From a virus: a stretch of 48,867 bases of DNA. Location: the IMG/VR virus record IMGVR_UViG_3300032242_001981, positions 1 through 48,867 of that record. The stretch is one strand, 5' to 3'. Positions within the stretch are counted from its first letter, which is position 1; each line of letters starts with the position of its first letter. The position numbers were made by a program, and so were the translations under genes. Below the pieces are notes generated by a model. It was not told the origin of the DNA, did not search any database, and saw nothing but the letters and a program-made list of their open reading frames with translations. Of this stretch, positions 28,601 through 39,300 are shown piece after piece.

Positions 28601-30255
28601 AATAAGCTAGCCCAAGGTTTATCTAAAGTCAAACCTTGGCCGTTTCCTGAAGAATCAACGCCTGTTGGTGCCACGTATACTACATTTTGAAGCTCGCCAT
28701 AATATTTCCAAGCCGGTTTATCACCGTTAACACGTAGTACTTGTCCGTCTGTACCGATTGGCAAACGTAATGGACCGTTAGCTCCATAATATACCATATC
28801 GCCTTGAGTAGTTAGCGCACCGCTGTCGGCGCCGCTTGCTAAAGTATTCCAATATGTTCCGGTATCAGTAATAGGGTCGTTAACGCCAGTAGAACCAATA
28901 TGAGCACTGATACAGATAAAACTACTGTTACCGTAGTATACTGCATCTCCTATTACATAAGTAATACCAGTTTTCCAAGTTGCCGCGTAACCTGTAGATA
29001 CTGTAACAGTTGCAATTGGGCCAGTAGCGCCACCGCCGGTAATAGTTGCTACTTTAACTACTAGATCATTCCCAGGACTTGCTCCGCCAAGAGCACTGCC
29101 TAAAATCTTTAATGTATCGTTAACTGCATATGCATTACCTGCGGCATTACCAATAACTGCTGAATAAGAAGTACCTGTTCTTGTTACTGTAAAAGTTGGG
29201 TTTCCTGTACCAGAGCTTGATACATTAGAACTTGCAACGTTTGTATAATTAGTATTTGGTGCTGAGTTCCAACGAATTCCAGAACTTAATTGTCCCCAAT
29301 CTGAGCTAGGTGGGGTTGAGGCTGAGTTATCTGCTTTTGCTACATAGGTATAAGCACCTCGTGTTACAACACTACCAATTTTGTAACTAGTAGCAGTATC
29401 CCACTCTCCTGAATACACTAGTCCAGATGTAAATACTTTCCAGTATGTAGCTTGTGTACTTGGAGTCTTTGGACTGCTTGCTCCGCTGTTTTGTATTGCT
29501 GTATATGTATAGCCACCGTACGTTACTATATCACCTATTTGATATTCTGTACTAGCTGACCAAGATCCTTCAAATGTAAATCCGTTAACGAATGTTGCAA
29601 AGTTTCCGGTATCAATACTTGTACCAGCTGAGGTATGGTATGCTGTACAAATCCATAAATCAGGACCAAATTTAACTACGTCATTTAATTTATAACGTAC
29701 ACTACTACCACTCCAATAACCTAAATAGGCAATACTTTGATTGAAAATGTCCCATTTGCCAATATCATTTTCTAGACCGCTTGCGGCTGTTGATGCAGAA
29801 GTGTGTTGCGTATTACATACGTAAGTGCTTCCACCATAATAGACCAAATCACGAACTTTATATCGCGTACTTGTAGTCCATACTCCGAGCCATTTAAATC
29901 CTGCAGAGAACTGATCCCACTTGCTTTGATCATCTTCTAAATATGTTTGGCTTGTGTGTGCTGTTTTACAAATATAAACAGTTGCTCCCCAGATGACAAT
30001 ATCGCCTAAATTATAATAGGTAGCTCCTACCCAATTGTTGCGCCACGTAGAGCCGTCAGCAATCAAATTCCAGCGTGGTGCTACATTAGCTAAGTCGGTA
30101 GCAAACCCGGCTGTTGTATTTGTCGAAGTGTGACTTATTACACAAATATATGTCTTGCCGCCGTTAGTAACAACGTCGTCGACACTATAACTGTGATTTT
30201 GTGTCCAAGTACCTTGGTATACAAACTTAATTCTACCTAATTTAAATTCTGCCAT
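19636..30255 (-). CDS. Giant modular tail/fibre protein, 3539 residues
   Basis: One open frame of 3540 codons. Order of parts: seven CBM5/12-like repeats, six at about 10-325 and one at 423-475; a pectin-lyase-type beta-helix start near 525 (YVAPTGVDSSGNGQ), continued near 813 (KTGTYNEYGPIV) and 2040-2200 (GTGLRNMTLNGLTG, FAYYSYAGYMAEYGGRIRAT); between these, some ten inserted beta modules, several of the form vGxxIxFsGxxxGxxxxGxxYYVxxxxxxTxFxxS that recall the FCCH-like modules of phage proteins; a propeller-like region at about 2550-3090 with repeats like YGNGRFVALASDG; and a C-terminal part with FTSTDQDGNFNVGNLFGVQQ, shared with the other giant and the beta-helix fibres. I infer a very large virion appendage or baseplate-linked protein. 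A promoter-like box and GAGG ribosome-binding site precede the ATG. Confidence 0.8.
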   Translation of the reverse strand: MAEFKLGRIKFVYQGTWTQNHSYSVDDVVTNGGKTYICVISHTSTNTTAGFATDLANVAPRWNLIADGSTWRNNWVGATYYNLGDIVIWGATVYICKTAHTSQTYLEDDQSKWDQFSAGFKWLGVWTTSTRYKVRDLVYYGGSTYVCNTQHTSASTAASGLENDIGKWDIFNQSIAYLGYWSGSSVRYKLNDVVKFGPDLWICTAYHTSAGTSIDTGNFATFVNGFTFEGSWSASTEYQIGDIVTYGGYTYTAIQNSGASSPKTPSTQATYWKVFTSGLVYSGEWDTATSYKIGSVVTRGAYTYVAKADNSASTPPSSDWGQLSSGIRWNSAPNTNYTNVASSNVSSSGTGNPTFTVTRTGTSYSAVIGNAAGNAYAVNDTLKILGSALGGASPGNDLVVKVATITGGGATGPIATVTVSTGYAATWKTGITYVIGDAVYYGNSSFICISAHIGSTGVNDPITDTGTYWNTLASGADSGALTTQGDMVYYGANGPLRLPIGTDGQVLRVNGDKPAWKYYGELQNVVYVAPTGVDSSGNGQGLTLDKPWASLLYACRQIEEGYLNANAGLALKVNKQFMMKEVNNFIQVNYSFNVTGTSSSGNTFAVGGSSTTSQVTTANMYYGMPITFSAATGGVTVGTVYYVNTIPTTTTFTVSTAYQSGQTLAITPSSATASTAAFNYIQSKAERDTGTVIDGTIFDLTHGGNLYSETATKAYFKTLTSFTSTGTTQQAPVFAGSLIYLKNTLFPAVLSNSAPANNYQTLNSVSTSAIQNTTTVATSLIESTALTTAQGLLGIITGAITAGTYGNIPQEIRPHTTIYLKTGTYNEYGPIVIPIDTAVVGDELRSTIVQVAGAQVNLINDRPKTATALQRVQSVLSNLVANSTVTPTTTGTIAPNTQTQVTVLPAGDAGNTSAVNLVVSNARTIQDMFAGGGVITGPTNANYPNGLLHQPAISMPTVTGYNSSYLANYGDGLTLIQNNYQFIKDEIVSFLNTDGVLTGSQQWSSYSGTYQAETLRDLTYILDAVCYDMTYGCNNQSLIIGSSYYSLNTAQLVAPYLIGVIESLSRLSTILGQIVQKTSVTRSTGNTTTQYTTGTAGSAAAAAFAQARIADIVYWINNGIPDTSAATFTGSISGTTLTVSSVTGTVKIGQIVTGGTVAAGTYITAGSNLLWTVSISQTATATGSTLVITPAVSGSYALATTANKASYTAIQARASEVANDAQSWVTRFYQNESPILTLTNRDAGYVTSALAYDVLFNTNFNSITCGRAFNRLVPSVVNLQNTLADSTYGALGFIGERVKLLAANGAVAQTATVIDEMVAQIYGQPTTTATFNGTITGTQLVVTSSISGTIAVGMQLAGTGIATGTTIVSGATTSITGAYLDNTTGTFKLASALSNALVVGQQVTISGTFSAGSITSPTYASGTTYYVIGTPTSTSFQLSATQGGSAITTTTGGSSGSPITGITITASPQNWLLNYNQSAASTTTNIIGVTTSVTLNGNSYTNVLTAGTTSGYVPGLTITLTGTAIGNLTAGTYYIKQVLSSTQFTVSQTYLGSVFTISATATGAMTAVVYGIYGGLGLTTAITASGVTIPVSGVTTSTNLITVATNAGMYVNMPITFTGLPANITTTATAITSNAITLSSVTGVAVGQRVWFTGFTPQASGTASSIVANQRYYVQSIVSSTITIAATFGGSAITLTNASGLTLTATFDAAGGITPGNIYWINSVTAGTYPAAGTSITVTATYKSGTALTITNTLTGLSATATAGMPINQGICDKNTNGTVQPWNNAFGTYGSVSGYNNTLSTIQGAEIIRANKAFLANEMVAYVLSQFTGTVTTTANNGTITCSGAHNLTVNDPVMFSVAPSTTTITATAVSGNNITVNSTAGVVANTAITFSTNLGNLQAGVKYYILTAVSTTITVSTSQGGLAFAAGTASGSSTGTIQQAIFDNSIVAGTVYWVLTTPTTSTFTLTITAPGTGTQTTKTLTGSTGQMNVSYYMSQTKCIRDANQYLDGLIYDLGLTGNYKSTRAVRIYLSAVNGATVTDLFHLRNGTGLRNMTLNGLTGTMTLPNALGTKRPTAGSYSSLDAGFGPNDANAWIASRSPYTQNLTLFGSGCSGMKIDAALHSGGNKSIVANDYTTIISDGFGVWCTGSGALTELVSVFAYYSYAGYMAEYGGRIRATNGNSSYGTYGVIAEGIDSYEAPIYGRLNNRASSAYITNVVTDGTDKILRLEFENAGSAYTNAIPSVNGAGYNIVTIGDEFRDASVFETRLVDLNNGQGIGGSNYLTASNVAQTGAVGSITIANSDIQLSSAYVGMRIQLTGGTGVGQYANIIGYSQSNKFANIVRPSFATLTITSNSTTVFTVASTGTMYTGQPIYTGAAIGGLSIFGSGTTAVWSPTVYFVNVVNGTTFKLCTSASNASAGTGITLTATSATPAVTAASIIVGYTLTVGTLTSGVIYPGMLLTGGSVLPNTYIVANQSGSGNGSTWTVSVSQNLASTALTGTIAVPVYEAGWDHVVPGNTIQPLLDATSAYTIEPALSYSAPGFASQSITMTAAVSTTWSNVAYGQGKFVAISDATGVASTATTTDGTTWAAGGALPTDASSKWGAIVYGGGQNATATAVVGGVGGSGAILQAVIGTGNTAGQIVSITVVNGGYNYLTPPTIVITDASGAGATATARVLNGSIQAVDMIITGSLYASPTVTAVTGSLSSITSTTWGSGYYSAPSVVVAAPVTATGWSSGGAATSGSYYSAVDTTVSPNMTNYYLASSSGNFSSTKPTFTNSVYGDATKRTATGIGASGTYGVGLTYVGSLAVATANTNTNFAGYGIISYTISQTGYGYTSNPVVTVTDTNAAFVAISQATASAAYSTDQGTTWSATSGTTGKTNLNSLAYGNNLYIAVGGTSSGVAVSFAPSGAGTIGSTSWSDQSSYVTTNSSGYGHIAYGAGVFCAIGGTVSSFTAADPTKWYAGATLPSKTWASIAYGNGRFVALASDGTVCYTTNWQSNAWTTTPSNAANNTWTTTLNNPLFASGVTTWSRIRYGQGLFVAISKTQAVATSPDGVNWTYYATGMPSSSNWQGLTFGNPKDTTLGQVPTWVSVSNTSGKIATRIRTGATSQARARVVNNQISEVRMIEPGSGYPRGIVTATSTTSTGTITLDNITNLTANQPIVFSTSSGNIVAGTYYFVKGTPTSTSGLAGTIQISTTSGGSIFALTASTPTSMTYFASPIITQTDPNKVNTAPVVGRIGNGALGNPSFGHRGTANTTGTASYSGDGYADLYQVGSYVNVTGLYQIPTPGCNVVFSSITGTNRWYKLVAVTNVLGIAGNYSATFQINPSLSTLLAPAHNDLITTNLSYSNVRLTGHDFLYIGTGGFSATNYPYVDATRAVSANQQLFVGGGRVFFTSTDQDGNFNVGNLFGVQQSTGTATLNASAFNLSGLQSLTLGSVSLGVGSATIYQFSTDPYFTANSDGVVPTQKAIKAFITAQIGGGQSSLNVNTITSGQIYIAGNTISNTNNAQILVTSKMTFAGGIDGAPVALAFFGQR
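28830..28985 (-). repeat. Seventh CBM5/12-like unit of the 3539-residue protein
   Basis: This stretch encodes WKTGITYVIGDAVYYGNSSF, then ICISAHIG and a later YWNTLASG. It has the same W-Y-GD-V-YG-Y-HTS-W order as the six N-terminal units but is separated from them by a beta module of about 100 residues (GSALGGASPGNDLVVKV), as if that module had been inserted into the array. Confidence 0.55.
29280..30228 (-). repeat. Six tandem CBM5/12-like repeats at the N-terminus of the 3539-residue protein
   Basis: Six units of about 50 residues share the order G-x-W, Y-x-x-x-D-x-V-x-x-G-G-x-x-Y, HTS, and a Trp-rich end (for example GVWTTSTRYKVRDLVYYGGS, then YVCNTQHTS and KWDIF). The aromatic spacing is that of small chitin/cellulose-binding modules, so carbohydrate binding is the likely role. 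The copies are diverged at the DNA level. Confidence 0.6.
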
Positions 30256-30272
30256 TTTATATCATCCTCTGA

Positions 30273-30283
30273 TAGTATTTATC
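30273..30283 (-). promoter_or_regulatory. Late-promoter-like box before the 3539-residue gene
   Basis: Minus-strand GATAAATACTA, 17 bases before the ATG at 30255 and followed by a GAGG Shine-Dalgarno. It is the same string as the boxes at 2273 and 46076 and matches seven of eight bases of T4 TATAAATA. Its recurrence before three unrelated starts makes a promoter role plausible. Confidence 0.5.
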
Positions 30284-30315
30284 TTTGTTGTATTTCTTAT
30301 GCTTATGATCGGCAA

Positions 30316-33300
30316 TTACGATCTTCTTCTCATAAACATATCTAATGCTGCCATACCGCCATCTACGCCTTTGCCGGTGATATACACCTTATTTTGCATT
30401 TTGATAGCCGAGCCAATTGCTCCGTTAGCCACCGTTGATTTGATAAAGTTTGGTCCACCCACACTTACTGTACCTGCAATAAAGTTACCGGTATAGGTAT
30501 TTGCACCACCTTGACTTAAACGTCCTGTTAAATAAGATTTAACTGCTCGTTGTGTTGGCACTATTGCATCTGAGTTGGCAGCAAATGTTGAGTCTGTACT
30601 AAATTGAGTAATAACTACACTTGAGCTACCGACTGCAATTCCTCCCAAACTCAATGTTTGTAGACCAGTTAGTCCAAACTGTGTTGCACTCAATGTAACT
30701 GTTCCAGTAGCCTGTTGTACTCCGAACAATCCGCCTACGCTGAAGTTACCATTTTCGTCAGTACTTGAGTAGAAAATGTGTCCTTGATTAGTCTCAACTG
30801 CCTGTTGATTTATTTTAGCTGTTGTAATATCAGTGTACGGATAATTTGCAGTCTGTCTATTGCCTGTGCCTACTAATAAAAAGTCATGGTTTGTAACGCG
30901 ACACTGGCTATATAACTGGCGTAGCTGAATAGGAGTATTATGTGCAGGACTCTTAGCAGTTGTCATCTCAGGCGATATTTGTATTGTTGCTTCAATAAAT
31001 GGTGCAACAGTTCCAAACACCGCAGTTGCGTTTGTTATTTTATAAACTTGAGTGTTTCCGTCTATAGATAAGTTACTTCCAACTAACGGAACTGACGCTA
31101 GATTTTTAACAATTAAATTTAATCCTATCTGGTATGTATCTGCATAACCGTTACCAGTAATAGTTACCACTGTGGAAGTTGTACTATACCCTGTTCCTCT
31201 ATTAATAAATGTTGGATTTGCTAGGGTTCCGTTGCCAATACGCGGCGTTAACGTTGCTGTAACTGAAACGTTATAGTCTATAAGACTTACTGTAGGTACA
31301 GATGTATAGTTTGATCCAGTTTCCCATAATGTTACCGAAGTAATAACTCCAGAATTAACAGTTGCTCTACCCTGTGGTCTTGCGCCTTCGTTGATTGCTG
31401 TTGCATTACCTGAAGAATTTCCATCTCCAGTTAATGTTGCAAACACTCCAATGTTATTGCTATTAAATCCAAACTTCATTGCACTAATACTGCCGTAAGT
31501 TAGTGTTCGGCTGGTCCAGTAGATACCGTGTTCGCTTACCCATGAGGCTGTACTTCCTGAATTTACAGTTACAAATGTGCCTTGGCCATAACTTATCATA
31601 GTAGCCGACATAGTAGTTGACGATTGACCCCAATTAACTCCATCAAAGCTATATGCTGAATATAATCCTGTTCCAGATTGTATTGCTATAAACTTGTTAT
31701 TACCAAACGCTACGTCAGTATATGCTGGTGTTCCTACTGCAAATGTTAATCCGGTAGTTGTTCCAGATCCTGTTGATATCGGATTTGTTCCGGCAATTGC
31801 GTGTGCGTATGAATCTGATAACACAAATGTTGTTTTACCGTTAGTTGTACTGATATAATATGTACCGTTAGTAATAGTACTATCGCCAGTATTATTACCG
31901 GATACTGTCACACTCTGTCCTACTACTAATTGTATAGCTGTAGAAGTACAAGTAAATGATCCTCCTCCTCCAGTAATTTGAACTCCTGAAAGTATAGTGC
32001 TACTAGTAGGCAATGTAGACGAATTCCAAGTTATACCATCAGGACTCCATGATGTTTGTCCAACACTGTTTACAGCAACAAATAATCCAGAACCGTAAGT
32101 TAAGCCAACCCAAGAGCCGATAGTACTAGTAATTGCAGTACTACCGTTAACATTATCTAAATGCATTAATAACATAGTATTTGCATCTGATGTAAATGCT
32201 GATGATGTCGGTGTGAATGTTGTTGTATATTTACTTACTCCACGACTAATTCTTACTTCGTCAATATACCCAGTTGTGTATGCACTTCCGCTGATTGCAT
32301 TGACTCCTATTGCAACTGGACGTGCGGCATAAACGTTTGCGTCAGTGTATGTAGTGCTTTGGACAGTTCCGTTAACAAACAATCTGGTAGTTCCGCTTGC
32401 TCGAGATACAGCAATGTGTGTCCATGTGTTGGCAGTTACTAGTGTAGCAGATGTGATACGAGCAGTGCCCAATATATACAATCTAACAGCACCTGTTGCT
32501 TGCACATCAATTAAAATTGCGGCTTCATTACCAGCTGTTCTTTGATCTATTATTGTTTGTGTTCCGCCAATACTATTCAAACGAATAAAACATTCAATAG
32601 TAAAATCTTCTTTATTATAAGCAAAGCGATCATCACTTGCTACAGTAACATAACTTGAACCGTCTAAAGATAAACTAGAAATACCAAATTTGCTTTGTGC
32701 AGTACTTAATATCGGAGTACCGGTTAATGTAATTGCAGTACTACTTGACAAGCTAGTTGCAGTCCATGTCCTACCTTGATTAACTGAGTATGCCGCACGA
32801 GTATTATCACTGCTGATTGCTACAAATGTGCCGTTACCATAGATTATTTTACTCCATGTAGATACTGACGGCAATGCCACAGTTCTCCATCCTAGGCCGT
32901 TTGAATTAGAGTATGCGGCTAACGAACTTTGTCCAACGCCAGCACCTAATGCTACCCAATATTTGTTTCCAAATGTGACATCGGCCCAAGTTTGTACACT
33001 ACTAGGTAATACAATTGCGGTCCAGTTGGTGCCGTCTGTTGATCTTGCTCCCACTGTGCCTGTTGTTGGAATTGCTATAAAATAATTGTTGCCGTAGGCA
33101 ATTCTGTTGAATGATGCTCCGCCGGTTAATGGTGTGGTCACGGTGCCTGATGTTTGAGTATATCCGGGCAATGCAAATACCATTCTAGGCTCGATAAAAT
33201 ATGCACTAGTAGAGTCAAGGAATGTTGAGACAGCAGTTCCTGGAGTAATATTATCCCAACCACTGGCTACCATCTGCATATTTCCCACGCCAGTTGCTAG

Positions 33301-36300
33301 CGTTATAGGAGTACCGGCTTTACTAGTACTAATAGTTAACTGAGGATTAGATCCAGGAGTTAACGATGTTATGTAGTATATAGTATATGAATTTAATCCG
33401 CCAAACAAACTTGTTGAGAATGTTCCATTCATTGTACTAATGTTTCCAACACTATTTGTAACAACTACTCGAGTTCCAGTACTGTTTATAGTCATTGAAC
33501 CTGTTCCACCACCTAATGCTAATCGTGTAGGGCATGTTCTTGCTTGTATTAATCCTGTTCGATTAGTTAAAATAAATGTGTTTGTTTTATCTGCACTTAT
33601 GGTGATTGCTTTTGTTAAGGTATTAATTGTCTGAATATAGTATACGGTCTCAGGTGCAATATTACCAAATGTTTTGCCTGTAGCAATTCCGCCAAATATA
33701 ATTGGATTTCCTACAACAAAGTCTGTTACACTATCCATAGTGATCAAATTTGTACCAAATTCTGTATTAGTTGCTGTAGTTCTAATAATTCGATCTGCAA
33801 TGTTAAAGTTATTGGCATCGATAATTTTACTAATATAGTAAGTTGTTCCTTGTGTAATAGCCGCATCAAATATTGTTCCGCTAAACACAATCGGATTCAT
33901 TGGCACTAAGCTAGCAGTAGTGGCAGCAACAGTACTAACCGGATCTGTAGATGTAGATGTTGTTGTCAGTGTTACTTTATTTGTAGATACTGTAAAACTA
34001 TTTCCATCAATAATTTCATTGATATAATAATTTGTACCTAATACTAGGCCGCCCAATGCTACTCCGGTAAATTGGATAGAAATATTTGGTACCATATTTT
34101 GAGTAGGCGCTTTTATATAACCAGAGTATCTTGGATAAGTCATTGTCATTGTGCCACTATCTACAGTGGATAGTTCTATTGGATTACCGGATAATGTAGT
34201 TGATATCTGAATTAAATTCTGCGCATAATCAATAGTAACAATATAATACTGATACCCGGGGGTAATGTTAAAAGCAGATCCAGCAAAAGTAACTTGCATG
34301 TTTATTTCTAAACTTGCAGTCGGTACGGCAATAGTATTAACAGTACCTCCAACTGTGGCTGTAGCAACTACAGTATCAATAGATGTTGCGGTTGCCGTTG
34401 TTGTGTAATAAGTTGGGATAAACTGCACTGCTTGGTTAACATACCAAGTACTTACATCAGTTCCTCCGGCTAATGTTAATAAATTGTTTGCTGGAGTTAG
34501 GCTATTAATCGTTGTTATTACTGTTAATGGGTCAACAGTCTCTTTTACTACTAATGCAGTTTTACTAGTAATACCATTAGAATCTACTCCAGATCCAATA
34601 TTATAGTATGAAATAAATCCGTATTGTCCTGCACCAGTGCCGCTGCCAACAAACACACGCATGCCAAGGTAATTATATAAACCTTGATCTGTAGATGATA
34701 ATTTGATAGAGTAAGCGCCGCCGTCCTGTGCTGTATTTGAACTAGTAGCATATCCCGCGCCGCCTGTATAGCCATTGTTGTCTGTGGTAATCCTAGCATT
34801 AAATACTGACTGGCTACGCAATTCGTCGCCGGATAATACTGCACCTGCACCTGCACCAACTACTTCGTAGTTTGCATATTGTGTAAATCTATTAGTTGTT
34901 GTGTCAAGATAAAAACTTGGAACATAGTCTGCGTTAGATATTTCTAATTGGCTTCCGTAAATAATTGAATATGTATTTGCAATTGGAGCATTTGCTCCTT
35001 GCGGGAAGAATTTATAAGTTAATGTATTATTAACCCCAGTAGAGTCATTTACAGACATCCATACTCTATACCAGCCAGTTACTAAAGTCTTTTGAGCACC
35101 GTATTGTGCAGGTAAAGTTCCTCCGTTAGCTGTACTTGTAATACTAGTTCCGCTGTATGGAGTTACTGAATGACTAGACACATTATAACTAATACCGCTA
35201 GTTACTGTAGTAGTTCCAGAAAATACTGCTTGTATATCAATACTTGAACTTGTTCCAGCATAAACATACATACTTAACGTATATGCTTGATCACTACCTG
35301 TGGGCACTGTGCCCGATATTGCTGATATAGTAGAAATGCCGGTACCTGCCAAGTTACCCACAACAATAGTTAAATCGTTGATATTATCCAGGCCGCCAAG
35401 TACTGAACCTTTGATTAAAATATTATTTCCAGTTTGATATTGAGCATTAGTGCCGCCTGAGGAATTTACAGTAACTATATAAGCTGTACTAGTAACAACA
35501 ATATCAAACGTTGCCCCAGTTCCCGGAGCACCATCTTGCGTGGCGCCTCCTATATTTGTATATGTAGATCCTGCTGGATTAATACTAACACTTTGTTGAA
35601 TATAACCAGCACCGGGCGTACTAGTTGATCCAGTTAGTAGCCATGCTTCAGTATAACCTGTTGGGGCTGTATTATTTTTAGTATATGATAAGTTAGCATC
35701 GTTAGTCCAAGTTGTAAGAAATTCGTTGCTCCATTTTAACATATTAGTTGTAGGATTAGAATAACCCGATCCTGCATTACTATAGTTAAGTTTTAGCAGT
35801 TGGTCTGTTGTTCCAAATGCGCTAGTAACGTTAGCTTGAACTTGTTGTGATTGATTGTTTACTAGTCCAGCAAGTGGAACTTCTGTTAGATCGTAACCTT
35901 CACTAACAACTCCAAATGTACCATATGAACTGTTACCGTTAGCTGAACGGATGCGTCCGCCTGCTTCTGCAAAATATCCGGCGTAAGCATAGTATGAGAA
36001 TACACTGATGGCCTCAGTGATAGCGGCAGGCCCAGTACACCAAATACCAATGCCGTCACTAATTACCATAGTATAGTCGTTAGATACTATAGATTTACTT
36101 CCACCATTGTGTAAGTATCCGTCAATTTTAATTCCAGTGGCTCCTTCGCCAAATACAGTAACGTTTTGAATATATGGACTTTTACGAATAATCCATACAC
36201 TAGTGTCGTTAGGGCCTGTTCCGGGATCCAAACTAGTGTATGCTCCGCCTGTGGGTCTAGCTGTATTATATGCATTTACTGCGGAGATAGTTCCTTTTAA

Positions 36301-39300
36301 TCCAAAAAATGACATGTTACGAATGCCTGTTCCGTTATGCATTAAGAACATGTTTTTTAAACAATCGCCTGCATAAATTGTCATACGTCCATAGCCATTA
36401 GTAAATTGTACTAAATTTCCGCTAGCAGTAAACGATTGTAATATTCCTGAACTACTAGCGTTTGATGCAACAAATACATATCCGTCAGCTAATGGATATC
36501 CTAAGCACATTGTAATACTAGCAATACTGTTAACTGCTTGAGAGAACGAATATACATAGGTATTATCTGGAATCCCAGGGCCAACTATACTCATACCCAC
36601 TGCTAGACTAGTAATACTAGTTACGTTTGATAGAATATTTCTACCTATTGTTGTAGTGCCAGTGAATGTAAATGTTGGTCCGTCATTTATCTGTAATGAT
36701 GTGCTAGTGATACTAGATCCTACAACATAATAAGTTTGTCCTGTGATCACTCCGCCAAATGTTGATGGTGCATTATTAACATAAGGGCTAATAAATTGCA
36801 AAGGCATCTGATCTGTTAAACCTATTGTAGTATTAACAATCATTGTATTTGATGAAGCAATAGTATCTGTACAATACAATGTTTTACTTATAGCAGGTTG
36901 AACTACTGCGCTACGCAGTTCGTCTCCGATAATAGCAACGTTTTCCGGAACAACTATTGGTAGTAGTTCGTTATATGTCCCAGTTTTAACATATATACTG
37001 GCTGTAATACCCGTATTAGGTCCTGGAACTAAGTAGGTATTGTGATTAGTTAATGCGGTAATAACTATAGACAATAGACTTTTAATTTCAGTTATTACTC
37101 CTATTTCTACAGCGTTGCCAATAACTTGATTAACTATACTAACTGCCTGTACATTATTTAATGTTTGATAACTAGGCAATATAGTGTTGGCTGCAATACT
37201 TTCTATAACGGTTTGTAAATAAGTTAAGGCAGGTGCATAATAAACAATTGAAGACTCAACTAGACTGTTTATAAGTTGTGTTTTACTTCCATAATAAAAG
37301 AATGATTGTGTAGCCGCAACTGTTTGACTATTGCCGCCTCGTTTAATATCATATATTACAGCATCGACAATTTGTTCTGCATCTCGTTGAGCACGTAGAG
37401 GATCCCATAAGCTGTCCACCGTAAAGGGACTTAAATTTTGAGCCATCTGATATAACATCCACTGATACATTTCTGCAATCATATAGGGCTTATTGGCTTT
37501 TAATAGTGCTACTGCATTAGGGTAGTAAAATCCGGCATTGACAACATCACATGCATACTTGATAGTTTTCCACGGCTGATCCCATGTAACACCGTAGCCG
37601 CTAGAATCAACCCCACTAAATGCATCTACATAGTAAACTGCCGGAATTACATTTAACTTTCTCCAGTTAGGAAGATTGGTAGAAACTCCTAATACATAAG
37701 TATCTATGCTTCCAGTAGTACTAGTAATTGGTAATGCTACAGGTTTTCCGTTACTAAAAGTTCTTAAATCTCCTTTGACATTCAAAGTGTTATTAAGATC
37801 ATGACTAATTAATAATACCCAATTAACAGAGCTAGAATCATAATCTGGTCTATTATTAGATGACGATGAAACATATGCTGAGGTGTGTGGGTTTATACAT
37901 ACATAAGTCCCAGTAGCCCAAGTTACAACATCTCCAACAGAATATGTAGTTGCTGTTGTCCAACGGTTGGCCCATTTTTTTCCAGGAATTAATAGAGACC
38001 AATAGGCTGAATTAATTCCCCTAAACGATAATAATTGGTTGTCTGTTATGGTTCCGTTTGGTGGCGCGGTCAATGTGACAGAATTTAGTGTTCCAGAAAT
38101 TGTGCCAGACACTAGTGAATTTCCCAAGCTAAGAATCCAAGACGATCCAGATCCCGATACAATATAAGTACCGCTAGCGGCATTGTCAATGATCATTCCA
38201 GGTGCAAATGTTCCAGTTACTGTACCACCTAAAGTTAATACTGTACCAAATGGTGGTGTAACTGTTGTTGTTCCGGTTCCGTATGTTCCAGGATCAGATG
38301 TATATGATAGCGTAATACTAGTAGTAGTGCTTGCCGATGCTGTATAAGTTCCGTTATATGCAGAATTACTGTTACCTGCTACTAGGTAACTAATACCGGT
38401 ACTAGGGGCAACTGATTGAGATGGAATAGCAAACGTTACGCTATATGTACCTACACCAGTTTTACTAGTAAATGAACTGATAGTTATCGGTGCTCCTGTT
38501 ATAGAAGCGGCTGAGGCAGATGCTGTAGTTGTAGTTACGGTTGAGACTGTTTGTCCGTTAGATATATTAGATCCTGCAACAATCATTCCAGAGACAATGC
38601 CTGATGATGAAGTAAGATTCAATGTTGTTCCAGAACTACCTCCGGCAACATAAAATTTTGTTAGTGTAGTGACGTTAGGGTCTTGATTTGAACTGTCTGC
38701 AACAGCTTCGTATAATATACCATTACGTGCAACTAAATCTCCAGGAGCATAATTTGATCCAGAAGACCACGAGTTTCTTACACTATAACCTACATTAAAT
38801 AATCCCCAATTAGTTGTATCTGTACTTGGATCATTGTTTGTGTTATTTGCTGTTTTACTGATATATGCATCGCCACCGTAAACAACAGCATCGCCAATTT
38901 GATAAGTTGTTCCAGAAGACCATACCAAATCAAACATTTGTCCAGGCAACCACATAGTAAAGCTACTAGTGTTAAGCGTAGAACTTGCTATATGGTATTG
39001 TGTGCAACGATATATATTACCGTCAACTTTAACTAGGTCGTTAAGTTTATATCTTGTACCGTTAACCCAATTTCCTTTATATTCAACTCCTGAATAATAA
39101 ACAGTCCAACTTTCTTGATTAGCTTCTAAGCCTAAGTATGTTGGGCTGACATAAGTTGCACTTGTATGATTTGCTAAACACTTATAAACAACGCCGCCCC
39201 AACGAACTAGATCATTTTGACCGTAAACAGTACTAGGAGTCCATACAGGACGCCATGCATCGAACTCAGTATAAACAGTCCAGTTTGCTACATCGGCAGC

